A stretch of 64,000 bases of DNA from Bacteroidetes bacterium GWF2_41_31 (lineage in GTDB: Bacteria; Bacteroidota; Bacteroidia; Bacteroidales; F082). Position 1 is the first letter of the stretch, and every line of letters begins with the position of its first letter. Location: the NCBI GenBank assembly GCA_001769215.1, contig MEOL01000008.1, forward strand, positions 1-64,000, given 5' to 3'. Under the pieces are notes generated by a model that was not told the DNA's origin, searched no databases, and was given only the letters and a program-made list of their open reading frames with translations. The position numbers were made by a program, and so were the translations under genes. Positions 8,589-17,971 of this stretch are shown here, one piece after another.

Positions 8589-8596
8589 TAATTTTG
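8589..8596 (+). promoter_or_regulatory. -7 element of the secreted protein gene at 8612
   Basis: TAATTTTG on the plus strand, 15 bases before the chosen ATG. No clear -33. Confidence 0.45.
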
Positions 8597-8611
8597 TTGA
8601 AATATTCAACC

Positions 8612-9466
8612 ATGAGGCAAACTTCCATCATAATCGTTTCATTGATCCTGTTTTTCGTTGGAAATACCATCGAAGCCCAACAGTTTTCATCCGGAAACTT
8701 TACCGGTGATGAAACTACGCTTTACGCAATGAACAAACAGGTAGGTCAGTTTATCAAGCGTTTTAACATGGAAGAAGACCAATTTGGTAAAGTACTGTCG
8801 GTTCAGGATTCAAAATACAGAAACGGTGTCCTCAGAAAAAGTGTGCTGCCCAACTTATTCGACCAGTACAACCCTCGAACTTCCGGAACCCTCAAGAATT
8901 ATTTTATCGAAGATGTGACAAAAAAAGCTGCTCCCGTTTTTCTCCAATTCCTAGACACCAATTGGTTTGCAGAGGTATCGGCACAATTTACCTACCAAGG
9001 TGAGCCGGTAGACCTCATCTTATTTCTTACACTGGAAAAGGAAAACCTGGGATCGAAGTGGGTGTTGAGCAATGCCTATTTCAATCAATTAAACAGTTTG
9101 TTTCCATTCGCCGATTCCATTTTACAAAAACAGTACTTTCTGCATCCACAAAGCCATGAACTGGATTTTATGAACCTTCACAAGGCCCTCGAAGATCCTG
9201 CGCATATTGAATACTACGCCTCGCAAAAATATCAGCCCGATTACCTGACCTTGTTTTTCTATCTGATGAAAAACAAACAACTGACATTTGAAAAAATCAA
9301 ATCAGTGAAATTTCATTTTCTGCAAATCGATCACTGGTATTTCGAGTTAAGCTATTATAACCGGGATGACATGAATTCAGGTTGGCTGATTTCCAATTTG
9401 ATTTATGCAGATGAAAAAGATAAAATAGAACTGCTGAAAACCTTTAGGGTATGTTCCGCTAATTAG
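8612..9466 (+). CDS. Secreted or periplasmic protein of unknown function
   Basis: 284 residues with a clear signal peptide (MRQTSIIIVSLILFF, cleavage likely after IEAQ). No recognised domain; the mature part is mixed alpha/beta with many aromatic residues and no lipobox, and no T9SS tail. Start chosen at the ATG at 8612 because it gives a normal signal peptide and lies 15 bases after the -7 element TAATTTTG (8589-8596); a longer frame from 8534 would start upstream of the promoter. Divergent from the RprX-like kinase, so it may belong to that regulon, but this is only position. Confidence 0.8.
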   Translation: MRQTSIIIVSLILFFVGNTIEAQQFSSGNFTGDETTLYAMNKQVGQFIKRFNMEEDQFGKVLSVQDSKYRNGVLRKSVLPNLFDQYNPRTSGTLKNYFIEDVTKKAAPVFLQFLDTNWFAEVSAQFTYQGEPVDLILFLTLEKENLGSKWVLSNAYFNQLNSLFPFADSILQKQYFLHPQSHELDFMNLHKALEDPAHIEYYASQKYQPDYLTLFFYLMKNKQLTFEKIKSVKFHFLQIDHWYFELSYYNRDDMNSGWLISNLIYADEKDKIELLKTFRVCSAN

Positions 9467-9469
9467 GCT

Positions 9470-9562
9470 GGGAGCCGGAAGCATGGAACATGGAGCGGGG
9501 AGCTGGAAGCTGGAACAAACTCAGTCTTCCGACTCCCGACTCCCGACTTCTGACTTCCCCCG
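9470..9562. repeat. Low-complexity GGAGCTGGAAGC / CGACTCCCGACTCC repeats
   Basis: A purine-rich array of GGAGC, GGAAGC and GGAAC units is followed at once by a pyrimidine-rich array (CGACTCCCGACTCCCGACTT, then CTGACTTCC). Degenerate 8-10 base units of this sort occur in other Bacteroidota intergenic regions. Here they fill the convergent gap between two secreted-protein genes; no terminator is obvious. Confidence 0.5.
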
Positions 9563-9585
9563 ATCCCGTAAGCATTATATACCGT

Positions 9586-11367
9586 TTAGTTAATAATGAG
9601 TTTATGATAAGAAGTAACAGGACGCGATGTCATCCTGACAAGGTACATTCCCGCGCATAACCCGGAAATATTTATTGGCTGTGAATAAGTTCCAATGTGA
9701 CAATTATCCTGGCTATATGATCCGATTACACTTCCGTCAAGGTTGAGCAGATCAATGTTGACATCACAAGGTTTTTTCAAAGTATATCGAATTTCAACCT
9801 GGTGATTTGCCGGATTGGGGAATAGGCTCACCCTTACTAGATCGGGTATTGAATTGTTGAATACAGAAGTTGGCCCGATTACACCATCAACACTTATATT
9901 CTGGGCATAAATACCAAAGTCAAAATAATCATTTGGGTTGGAAATATTGTCGTTCCAGGCTAGCACAAACTGATCATCGACAAGGTTGCTCAAGAATGAC
10001 TGATATTTATTACTATTTGTGATTGACAGAGGAACAACGGGAGGCGACCATGTCATTTCACCACCAAGATCCAACGACAAAGCATATACATTGGATACCA
10101 GGCTGGAGTCTGAACCTTCAATCGAAAAGTAATCTTTTTGAAACGCTAAAACAGCATTATTATGAGTGGATTTACCCAAACGAATTGCTGAATAGGACGT
10201 ATCTTCAGAGCAGAGCAAGGGTATAATTTCATGACCATTTTCATCCCACAGATACTGACCCTGGGAATCAAATAACTGGCCGTAAATTCCCCAACAATCA
10301 ATCTGGTTAATTTCATCGAAATGGTATTCCTGCCAGCAAACCATGAGATTTTCAACATCTTCTATAAATTCCATTTGAGCTTCGGCATGGTTGTTACCCG
10401 TAAATTGAGACACACTATATCCGCCCGGAAACCAAATTGTTCCATCTGCAAACAGTCTGTTGATGTATGTTGTTGGCCTTCCTCCTGTTTCAGATACAAA
10501 AAATGACTGCCACATCACATAAGCACCCCCGTTTCCATCGCTTGTCAGAAATGGAGTGGTGTAAAGCGATCCAAAACTCATTAAATCAAGACTATCAATT
10601 TGAACGTTGTGTTCCCATACCGGAAGACCCCCGCTGTTTAGCATTTGAGCAAACACATGCATCCAGTTTTCTTCTCCCGGTGCCGTATCTGTTTTATGGG
10701 TTTTGGTAATCCATGATACAATCAGATGCTCGTTCGTATAAAGCATTTGCGGAAGCATAAAATCTATCGTGTCGGAAAGAGTGCTTTCCCAAAGTTTGCT
10801 TCCGTTGGATGAATAACGGGCTATAAAAAGCATGGAGTTCATTGTGCTGTCAACAGGTTCTTCACCCCATAAAAATATCAGATCGTTGTTATCTGCTACT
10901 GTTACCTGTGGTGATGGATCGAACCCTGTTGTGTTGCTTAATTGTATTCCGTCATTGCCCCAAATGAATTCTCCGTCGGGCGATATTTTATAGGCAAATA
11001 CATCACTGTTGCCGGTACGCTTATCCTGGGTAACCAGAATAACGTTTTCATCCTGGTCAAGAATCATATCGTAATTAGTTACCCAGGTTTTGGTTTCATG
11101 ATCGCTTATTAACACACCTTCTTCATCCCACAGTTTTAATCCGTTTTTATCCATTTTCTGAAGATAAACATCATAATTCAGGTTATCAAACTCAGAGTAC
11201 CATGAAATATAAGACTCTCCAAGGCTGTTTGTTACCACCACCGGGACTATCTGGGATCCTGTTGTATCCACAATCAGGGTGTTTTCATTCGGGTTGTTCG
11301 ACCATTGTGCTTTTAAAATAAAAGGCAAAAGGCAAACCAACAGGTAAAATACGACTAACTTTTTCAT
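9586..11367 (-). CDS. Secreted T9SS cargo protein with beta-propeller-like repeats
   Basis: 593 residues: signal peptide (1-20), then repeated segments with W-D/W-G and Q-x-x-G patterns resembling beta-propeller blades (delta-60-type or WD-like, judged by eye), and a C-terminal T9SS type A sorting domain (about 515-593) beginning VSLFPNPANHQVEIRY and ending with a GMYLVRM core and KLIIN. The sorting domain predicts export through the type IX system and anchoring or release at the cell surface. It follows the lipoprotein at 11386-12453 by 18 bases on the same strand, so the two are probably co-transcribed. Ligand unknown. Confidence 0.88.
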   Translation of the reverse strand: MKKLVVFYLLVCLLPFILKAQWSNNPNENTLIVDTTGSQIVPVVVTNSLGESYISWYSEFDNLNYDVYLQKMDKNGLKLWDEEGVLISDHETKTWVTNYDMILDQDENVILVTQDKRTGNSDVFAYKISPDGEFIWGNDGIQLSNTTGFDPSPQVTVADNNDLIFLWGEEPVDSTMNSMLFIARYSSNGSKLWESTLSDTIDFMLPQMLYTNEHLIVSWITKTHKTDTAPGEENWMHVFAQMLNSGGLPVWEHNVQIDSLDLMSFGSLYTTPFLTSDGNGGAYVMWQSFFVSETGGRPTTYINRLFADGTIWFPGGYSVSQFTGNNHAEAQMEFIEDVENLMVCWQEYHFDEINQIDCWGIYGQLFDSQGQYLWDENGHEIIPLLCSEDTSYSAIRLGKSTHNNAVLAFQKDYFSIEGSDSSLVSNVYALSLDLGGEMTWSPPVVPLSITNSNKYQSFLSNLVDDQFVLAWNDNISNPNDYFDFGIYAQNISVDGVIGPTSVFNNSIPDLVRVSLFPNPANHQVEIRYTLKKPCDVNIDLLNLDGSVIGSYSQDNCHIGTYSQPINISGLCAGMYLVRMTSRPVTSYHKLIIN

Positions 11368-11385
11368 GTTTTTTAAATTTAGAAT

Positions 11386-12453
11386 TTATTTAATAAATGA
11401 CACTTTATGCATCTGAGCATGAGTTTCCAATTTCAATTCCCAAAGCTGCCCTCCGTTTGCAGTTTTTATTATTTTCCCTGTATTCGACATGGAGCTTTCC
11501 CCCACAATAACACTTAGCTGATTATCAAAGTAATCGATACCAACCAGCCACATACCCTTTGGCCCCGGGGCACTTCCCTGACTCAGCCAATTGGTACCTG
11601 CATCTTTTGTTTCATAAATACCATCATAGTCAAACGCACCCCACCAGGTTTGTGAATCAAGCATTTTCAGACAGTTAATATCTGCCCCTCCTGTACCACC
11701 CGTACCTTCTATTGAATCATTTGTCCAACTATGCCCTCCATCAGCACTATAAATATAATGTGAGCGCCCTCCATAAATGACAATATTACTGGCATTTGAA
11801 GAGGTTACCCCAATCCAGCGGTTTTTGTTAAAATTGTCGGCTGGCACAATAGAATCCCAGGTAATGCCGGCATCAATGGTTCTGGCAATAAACCCGGTAC
11901 TGGTCATAGTGGGTCCGCCGGTAACATAAATGATGTTGTGGTCAATCGCATGAATTCCCTGCAAATAATTATTGACGAGAACATCTGAATGAACAGAATT
12001 CCAGGAGTTTCCACCATCTGTGGAATTGTAAACCGTTCCACCAGATCCGGATATCCAAATATTGGTCGCATTAATTATGGAAATTGAAGAAAGCCCAACT
12101 TCAGATCGTTTTGATGGAGCAGCAATCCTGTTCCAGGTAATTCCGCCATCCGTTGTTTTGATGATCACATTCTTATCACCTACTACCCAAACAGTATTTT
12201 CGTCAACTGCCCACACATCAAAAAGGTTTACTCCTTGTATCGAGGCAGCCCCCTCACCCTGGCGCACCCAATGATCACCTCCGTTATCTGAAAAATAAAT
12301 GGTGCCGAATCCGGTGCTGTCTGCACTTCCAACAGCCCACACATACTTCTTTTTTATTGGATCCTCTTTGTCTTTTTTGCACCCCGATAGAATTAAAAGG
12401 GTGGTTAGCAGTAAAACTGAAATTAATAAACCGCAATTCTTTATAGCTTTCAT
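11386..12453 (-). CDS. Lipoprotein with YCF48/BNR-like repeats
   Basis: 355 residues with a lipoprotein signal (LLTTLLILSGC, lipid-modified Cys near residue 25) and a charged KKDKED linker. The rest is a beta-propeller of YCF48/sialidase-like repeats: several copies of a W..V / G..T..S.D.G..W pattern (for example TTDGGITWN, STDGGNSWN, SADGGHSW, TKDAGTNWL). In other bacteria such propellers bind proteins or glycans; catalytic sialidase residues are not evident. Directly upstream of the T9SS cargo gene on the same strand, probable operon. Family call moderate to good, function unknown. Confidence 0.88.
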   Translation of the reverse strand: MKAIKNCGLLISVLLLTTLLILSGCKKDKEDPIKKKYVWAVGSADSTGFGTIYFSDNGGDHWVRQGEGAASIQGVNLFDVWAVDENTVWVVGDKNVIIKTTDGGITWNRIAAPSKRSEVGLSSISIINATNIWISGSGGTVYNSTDGGNSWNSVHSDVLVNNYLQGIHAIDHNIIYVTGGPTMTSTGFIARTIDAGITWDSIVPADNFNKNRWIGVTSSNASNIVIYGGRSHYIYSADGGHSWTNDSIEGTGGTGGADINCLKMLDSQTWWGAFDYDGIYETKDAGTNWLSQGSAPGPKGMWLVGIDYFDNQLSVIVGESSMSNTGKIIKTANGGQLWELKLETHAQMHKVSFIK

Positions 12454-12470
12454 TTTTGATATGGTTTTAA

Positions 12471-12662
12471 TTATTGATTTGATTTGAGTTTTTTATGATG
12501 AATTTTTGTTTTATCGATATCAGTTTTAGAATCCTCTTTAGAGATACTTTTAGAAATTTTATCAATGGCTGACTTTCTCTTTTTATTCAATTGATAGAGT
12601 ACGTTAAGCTCGGCTTTGATGCCATCAGGTGTTTCTTTTGTATTTTTAGGTTTGTTACTCAT
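12471..12662 (-). CDS. Small lysine-rich hypothetical protein
   Basis: 63 residues, very rich in Lys, Ser and Asp, no signal peptide, probably helical or disordered. It lies 17 bases upstream of the lipoprotein gene in the same direction, which favours a real first gene of that operon, but no -7 element is visible ahead of it. It could instead be leader sequence of the lipoprotein mRNA. Unknown function. Confidence 0.4.
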   Translation of the reverse strand: MSNKPKNTKETPDGIKAELNVLYQLNKKRKSAIDKISKSISKEDSKTDIDKTKIHHKKLKSNQ

Positions 12663-12877
12663 TGTAGGATTTCAGTAATACGAAAGATTGAAATGATACG
12701 CCATACATTAAGTTCCCTCATGGTATTAAGACAAGTTCAACCGAACGAATACCATGTACTGGTTTTCAATGGGTAAATTTACTTTTCAGGTGCTGATTTG
12801 TCAAAAAAAACACTACAACAATACTACGATAGTTTATTTTTTATCACTTACAGCAAAAGGATTCGTACCTGCAAGGC

Positions 12878-14695
12878 TTAATATTTCTGTAAAAACATGC
12901 TCAGGTTTTCACAACTTGCAATGTTTAGTTTTTTTCTCAATCTAAGCCTGGAAGCTTCTACTGCACGAACACTTTGGAAAGTAAGGGAACAGATTTCTTT
13001 GGTATTCATTCCTAATTTCAAAAAGGCACATAACTTTACTTCACTTTGTGTCAGGGTAGGATATTCTTCCAGTAGTCTGGAATAAAAGTTACTATGAATC
13101 TCTGAAAATCGCTTTTCAAATTCTTTCCAACTGCTATTCGACTGCTGCTGGCCGAGTTTTTTAACAATATTGTTGAGCGGACGCATTCCTCCATCCGTAA
13201 CAAAGCCTGATAGCTCTCTGAGCTCATTTATCAAACTATTGATAAATTCCAGATTTCGCGATAATGACAATGCTCCCAGGGTAAGTTCGCGCTTTTGTCC
13301 TTCCAGTTTAGCTTCAAGAGCGGTTGCTTTCGATTCTGCCAGTTGTTTTCTGGTAAGTGCGCTTTTTCTGATAAAATAAAAAAGGATAAGGCTTACAATC
13401 CCTGTAAAAGTCAATAACAAAGCCAGTAGTAACAGATAATGTGATTTCCCCTTTTCAAATTCAATATCTTTTTTGAGTAGTTTGTTTTCTTTATCCTTTT
13501 TTTCCGTTTCGTAGCTCAGTTGCAGTTCGGCAATTTGTTTTTCCACTTTTTCACTGCGGATTGAATCGGCCACCAAGATGTATTCCTTATGGTAAAACAA
13601 GGCATTTTTATAGTCGTGATCCTTTTCATAGGCTTCGGACGTCATCCTCAGTGCAATGCTTTCCAAATTGCGCATGCCCAATTCAACGAATACAGCCCGG
13701 GACAAATCCAGGTAATAAATTGCAGAATCGTAGAAACCTTGTAATTCCTTGGTTTTGCCCATGTTGGCATATGCAATCCCCAGTTGGCGATTATTTCCAT
13801 GGGTGGCGCTCAAATTGATGGATTTTCGCAAGATGTTGGCGGCATCAAGGTATCTTTTTTGCAACATGTAAACATTCGACATATTGTTATATATGTTGGC
13901 AACATCGTCAAATTTGCCAAGTTCGATACATGGAGGAATGGCCATGGTATAGTATTTCAAAGCCGTTTGATAATCTTTTCGTTCTTTATAAATAATGCCA
14001 ATGCTGTATGCCAAAGCCAACCCTATTGTGTTGTTTGTTAACCGGCTAATTTCAAGGCTTTTTAAATACGAATCCAACGCATTGTCAAACTTACCCAATT
14101 GTTGATAAAGTGTACCTATATTCAGATTAACATAGATCAGGTTAATTGAATCATGATTTAAGTTTGCATTGTCCAATGCCAACAAGAAGTGTTTTAGGGC
14201 CAGATCGAAATCACCTTTATCCAAATAAATCCTGGCTGTATTGTTTTCCAGGGAAGTATAGATTAATGAATCCTGGTGTTGCGCCCAATGTTGTCTGCCT
14301 TTTGTGATATAGCATAGAGCCGAATCAGTAAAGCCATGTTCAAGATAAGTAAGGCTTAGTCCGATAAAGTCAGAAGTCAATTGCATACCCTCAGGTTGCG
14401 GCTTGATAGTTAGCACTTTTTTGTAATAAATCCGTGCACTATCAAACTCATTTAAATCATAATAAAGATTGGCCATTTGTCGATATACCAATGCTTTGGA
14501 TTTTTCATCTTTGGTGCTATCTGCAAAATAAATGGCCAGTTTGAGAAACATCAAACTGCTGTCATAGTTTCTGCTCTCCTGATATTTATTTGCCTGTTCA
14601 CAATAGGTTTGAACAATTGAATCGGGGTTTGCACTCAAACCAAAAGACATCATAAAAGAAAGAGAAATCAACAGCAACAGGAATTTACCTTGCAT
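12878..14695 (-). CDS. TPR transcriptional regulator with LuxR-type HTH
   Basis: 605 residues: signal-like N-terminus (MQGKFLLLLISLSFMMSFG), about eight TPR units (about 30-380), a membrane helix (about 425-448), a coiled-coil linker, and a C-terminal LuxR/FixJ-like helix-turn-helix (about 540-600: PTLTQSEVKLCAFLKLGM, then TKEICSLTFQSVRAVEASRL). The layout, periplasmic TPR with cytosolic HTH, is a known Bacteroidota one-component membrane regulator design. The start was moved to 14695 because the upstream extension adds a Cys-rich stretch before the signal sequence. Divergent from the LRR gene, which is its most obvious candidate target. Confidence 0.85.
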   Translation of the reverse strand: MQGKFLLLLISLSFMMSFGLSANPDSIVQTYCEQANKYQESRNYDSSLMFLKLAIYFADSTKDEKSKALVYRQMANLYYDLNEFDSARIYYKKVLTIKPQPEGMQLTSDFIGLSLTYLEHGFTDSALCYITKGRQHWAQHQDSLIYTSLENNTARIYLDKGDFDLALKHFLLALDNANLNHDSINLIYVNLNIGTLYQQLGKFDNALDSYLKSLEISRLTNNTIGLALAYSIGIIYKERKDYQTALKYYTMAIPPCIELGKFDDVANIYNNMSNVYMLQKRYLDAANILRKSINLSATHGNNRQLGIAYANMGKTKELQGFYDSAIYYLDLSRAVFVELGMRNLESIALRMTSEAYEKDHDYKNALFYHKEYILVADSIRSEKVEKQIAELQLSYETEKKDKENKLLKKDIEFEKGKSHYLLLLALLLTFTGIVSLILFYFIRKSALTRKQLAESKATALEAKLEGQKRELTLGALSLSRNLEFINSLINELRELSGFVTDGGMRPLNNIVKKLGQQQSNSSWKEFEKRFSEIHSNFYSRLLEEYPTLTQSEVKLCAFLKLGMNTKEICSLTFQSVRAVEASRLRLRKKLNIASCENLSMFLQKY

Positions 14696-14800
14696 ACAAC
14701 AACCAAAATGTAATCTGACTCTTTGATATTGTAAGTTCCTAATGCACATCTATTAACAGGGTTGGAAAGCTTCTGCTGTAAAATTAATAAAAAGTTCCAA

Positions 14801-14834
14801 TTTGCATCAGATCGTTTACTATTGGTTAACTTTG
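14801..14834 (+). promoter_or_regulatory. Promoter of the LRR gene (TTTG, N22, TAACTTTG)
   Basis: -33 TTTG at 14801-14804 and -7 TAACTTTG at 14827-14834 with 22 bases between. The ATG is 41 bases downstream. Confidence 0.6.
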
Positions 14835-14875
14835 CATCCGATTTTTCGCGTTCTGCGAATAATAATAAATAACGA

Positions 14876-17533
14876 ATGGCTAAAAACCTTCAGCATATGT
14901 ACCTCAAACCAGCTACCCTTTTTTTCTGCCTCCTGCTCTTGGCAAGTTCTGTGCTGTCGCAGGAAAGCACTATTTCAGCCGAAGATATGGCCACCTACAA
15001 GGTGGATGCCGAACAGTTGGTTTCTTACCTGGAAGGAACTTTAAATTTTCTGGGCGATCCCAATGAAGTGATTGCGGAAAAAGACATCATCTTTAATGAA
15101 AGCTACCTGAAGATTTTTCAGGATGCCGAAACACAAGTTGAAGACGATTTGGACAATAAGCGCAAAACTCCTTTAAACAAAGATGTACAGGCCTATCTTA
15201 AGGATGTCATGTTTTTCTATAAAAAAGTGACGTTTTCGTTTCATATCAATTCCATCGATCAGATGATCAACCAAAACGGACAGGTTTTTTTTAAAGTCAC
15301 AACCAACCGTAACTTGCAGGGCATCACGGTAAATGGCGACACCGTAAACAATAACCTGGTACGGTATTTTGAGATGAACCTGAATCAGCAAAAAAAAGAC
15401 CTGAAAATAGTCAGCATGTACACCACCAAGCTCAATGAAAGGGAAGAAATGAGACATTGGTGGAACATCATGAGTTCCTCCTGGAAACAGGTTTTTGGTC
15501 GCTCGGTGCTGGTTTACGACACCTTGCCTTTTATGAATATCATTCATTTTTCCGACAGCTCACTGGTTACTTTTAGATGGATTGAAAATCCGGTGGAGAC
15601 TTCACAACAAACACCTCCTGATGACCAAACCGGGAAATATGCTGATGACAGCACCCAAATAAACACCGCCAATACGGCTGCTTATATACAGGTACCTGAT
15701 ACAATAAAAGCCGATGTGGCGGTAATATACAAAATACTACGCGCTTTCAGGGCACAAAAGAAAATTTCTATCGCACATGACCATGTGATAAGAAACCTGG
15801 ATCCACTTTCAGAACTCACTGAACTGGTAGAATTGGACATGAGTTTTACCTTAATAGGTGACCTGACACCCATCAGAAACCTGAATAAGCTGGAGACGCT
15901 CAATATGGAAGGCACACCCGCAAATTCACTTGATGCCATCCGTTACCTGACGGCAATAAAAGAACTAAACATCGCGTACACACAGGTAAACTCGCTAGAA
16001 GTGCTCGAAAACCTTCCCTCATTGCTTGACCTGAATTTAAAAGCGGTTCCTTTTTCCATCAGCGCTCCGCTGGCCTCTCTCACCAACCTGAAACATTTGA
16101 ATCTCCAATCAACACATCCAAATGAATTTCAGGGTATTTCGGATTTGACTTCTTTAACCGATTTAAACCTGGTTTCATCGTCCATTACTGATCTTCAGGA
16201 TTTAAAATCACTCAGCAACCTCCGGACCCTCAACATTGACAGTACCAATGTAACCAGTCTGGCTCCTTTGTCCGGTTTAACCGGGTTGACGGTAATTCAG
16301 GCAAATTTTACACGCATATCCGATCTGGAACCATTGCAAAATATTACTGACTTAAAAGCTATTTATTGCGATAATTCGGGCATAACCATGGAAAAGGCCA
16401 TGCTTTTTATGGACAAAAAACCGGGATGTCTGGTCATATACAACTCTCAAAACCTGGTCAACTGGTGGTCAACACTGGATAAAGAATGGAAAACGGTTTT
16501 TAAGCAAACATTTCAACTTTCCGAACCCCTGACCAAAGAACAACTTCATCAACTAATCGATCAGCAGGAGATCTCTTTAGCCAACAACAAAAGCATCCAA
16601 AATATAGAGCCTCTCAGTATGTTGCACCGCCTCGAAAAGGTAGACCTGTCGGGTACGGATATCAACGACCTCACTCCGTTGTCGCGGCTTAATAACCTGA
16701 AAATGCTTAATTTAAGCGAAACACAAGTTGCCAACCTGGAATCATTGACCAACCTTCAAAACCTAAAAGAAATTGATGTAACACAAACCTCCATCAGCGA
16801 TTTACTTCCCTTAACAAGCAATCTGAACCTGACCAGACTATACTGTGATCAAAGTGAAGTTAAACAGGAGCAAGTGATCGCCTTCCGAACAATCGTGCCG
16901 GGAAGTGTGGTTATTTATCAAACAGAAAACCTGAGCATTTGGTGGAACCAAATGAGTGCCGCATGGAAATCATCCTTTCGTCATCAATTGAAAATGGGTG
17001 AAAATCCTACACCCGTTGAACTCCAACAACTAGCCAACCTAACTACTTTTGAGGCGGGCAACAATCCTGAATTACATGAAATCACCCCGCTCAATCTGCT
17101 TATCTGGCTCGAAAAGCTGAATATGAGCAATGCGGGTATCAGCAATTTAAGTCCCATCAGCAACCTGAAAATGATTACTGAGCTTGAGGTTCCTCAAAAT
17201 CCCATCACGGATATCAGCATGCTTTCCAAATTACAAACCCTCGAGAAGCTGAACCTTGAAAATACACCCGTGGACGACCTGGAAGCCATCGGTAAACTAA
17301 CAAGTCTGAAACAGTTGAATATTTCAGGAACACGCGTTAAAAATCTGAAGTACCTGAGCCAGATGAATACGCTGGAGGATTTAAGCATCAACAATACGAG
17401 AATTAAAAATATCAGCCCATTGGCAGGATTGAGCAACATCAAAATATTCAAATGCTACAATACTTCAATAAAAAAATCAAAAGTTGATGAATTCACAGAA
17501 CAACACCCAGGGGCAGAGGTTATTTACTACTAA
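14876..17533 (+). CDS. Large secreted leucine-rich-repeat protein
   Basis: 885 residues with a signal peptide (about 1-28). Internalin-type LRRs (22-residue units with L..L..L.L..T.I.DL.PL) occupy about 300-520, 555-680 and 715-875. Three times the chain contains a conserved WW...W...F module: about residue 193, before the first LRR block, then 528 and 689, where it separates the LRR blocks; each later copy is preceded by a PG.LVIY/PGSVVIY motif. It thus looks like a repeated cassette of WW module plus LRR block. No T9SS tail, no lipobox. LRRs usually bind protein ligands; what it binds is unknown. Confidence 0.88.
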   Translation: MAKNLQHMYLKPATLFFCLLLLASSVLSQESTISAEDMATYKVDAEQLVSYLEGTLNFLGDPNEVIAEKDIIFNESYLKIFQDAETQVEDDLDNKRKTPLNKDVQAYLKDVMFFYKKVTFSFHINSIDQMINQNGQVFFKVTTNRNLQGITVNGDTVNNNLVRYFEMNLNQQKKDLKIVSMYTTKLNEREEMRHWWNIMSSSWKQVFGRSVLVYDTLPFMNIIHFSDSSLVTFRWIENPVETSQQTPPDDQTGKYADDSTQINTANTAAYIQVPDTIKADVAVIYKILRAFRAQKKISIAHDHVIRNLDPLSELTELVELDMSFTLIGDLTPIRNLNKLETLNMEGTPANSLDAIRYLTAIKELNIAYTQVNSLEVLENLPSLLDLNLKAVPFSISAPLASLTNLKHLNLQSTHPNEFQGISDLTSLTDLNLVSSSITDLQDLKSLSNLRTLNIDSTNVTSLAPLSGLTGLTVIQANFTRISDLEPLQNITDLKAIYCDNSGITMEKAMLFMDKKPGCLVIYNSQNLVNWWSTLDKEWKTVFKQTFQLSEPLTKEQLHQLIDQQEISLANNKSIQNIEPLSMLHRLEKVDLSGTDINDLTPLSRLNNLKMLNLSETQVANLESLTNLQNLKEIDVTQTSISDLLPLTSNLNLTRLYCDQSEVKQEQVIAFRTIVPGSVVIYQTENLSIWWNQMSAAWKSSFRHQLKMGENPTPVELQQLANLTTFEAGNNPELHEITPLNLLIWLEKLNMSNAGISNLSPISNLKMITELEVPQNPITDISMLSKLQTLEKLNLENTPVDDLEAIGKLTSLKQLNISGTRVKNLKYLSQMNTLEDLSINNTRIKNISPLAGLSNIKIFKCYNTSIKKSKVDEFTEQHPGAEVIYY

Positions 17534-17969
17534 TAAGCCTCTTAACATCAGGGAAGCAACTATTGGCGATTATGCCTTGCTCACCGATCTATGGGAAAAA
17601 GCCGGGTTGCCCTATAAACCCAATGGCAGGGATAGTCTGGAAAGTATTGCAAGAGAAATGCAAGTTGGAACCGGAGTGTTTTTTATTGGATTTTTAGAAG
17701 AAATGCCGGTTGCAACGGTACTTGTAACGCATGACGGTCGTAAAGGTTGGATTAACAGGCTGGCCGTTCTTCCTGAATTTCAGAAGCAAGGCATTGGCAG
17801 ACAATTGGTTTCAGTAAGCGAAGCATGGCTCACGCGAAAAGGTATTGGCATCTTTGCCTGTATGATTGAAGACTATAATACCAATTCGTTTTTGGCATTT
17901 CAAAAAATGGATTACCTTCCATTCGATGGAATTCATTATCTCACCAAACGCCTGGATCCTGAAATATAA
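17484..17969 (+). CDS. GNAT-family N-acetyltransferase
   Basis: 161 residues of the GCN5-related fold: IREATIGDYALLTDLWEKAG at the start, the acetyl-CoA-binding Q/R-x-x-G-x-G/A site as EFQKQGIGRQLV, and a terminal DYNTNSFLAFQKMDY segment. Substrate unknown. The only available ATGs (17484 and 17487) lie inside the 3' end of the LRR gene, so the genes overlap by 50 bases in different frames; translational coupling or an unusual start further in is possible. Its stop is two bases before the convergent glmS stop. Confidence 0.85.
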   Translation: MMNSQNNTQGQRLFTTNKPLNIREATIGDYALLTDLWEKAGLPYKPNGRDSLESIAREMQVGTGVFFIGFLEEMPVATVLVTHDGRKGWINRLAVLPEFQKQGIGRQLVSVSEAWLTRKGIGIFACMIEDYNTNSFLAFQKMDYLPFDGIHYLTKRLDPEI

Positions 17970-17971
17970 CC

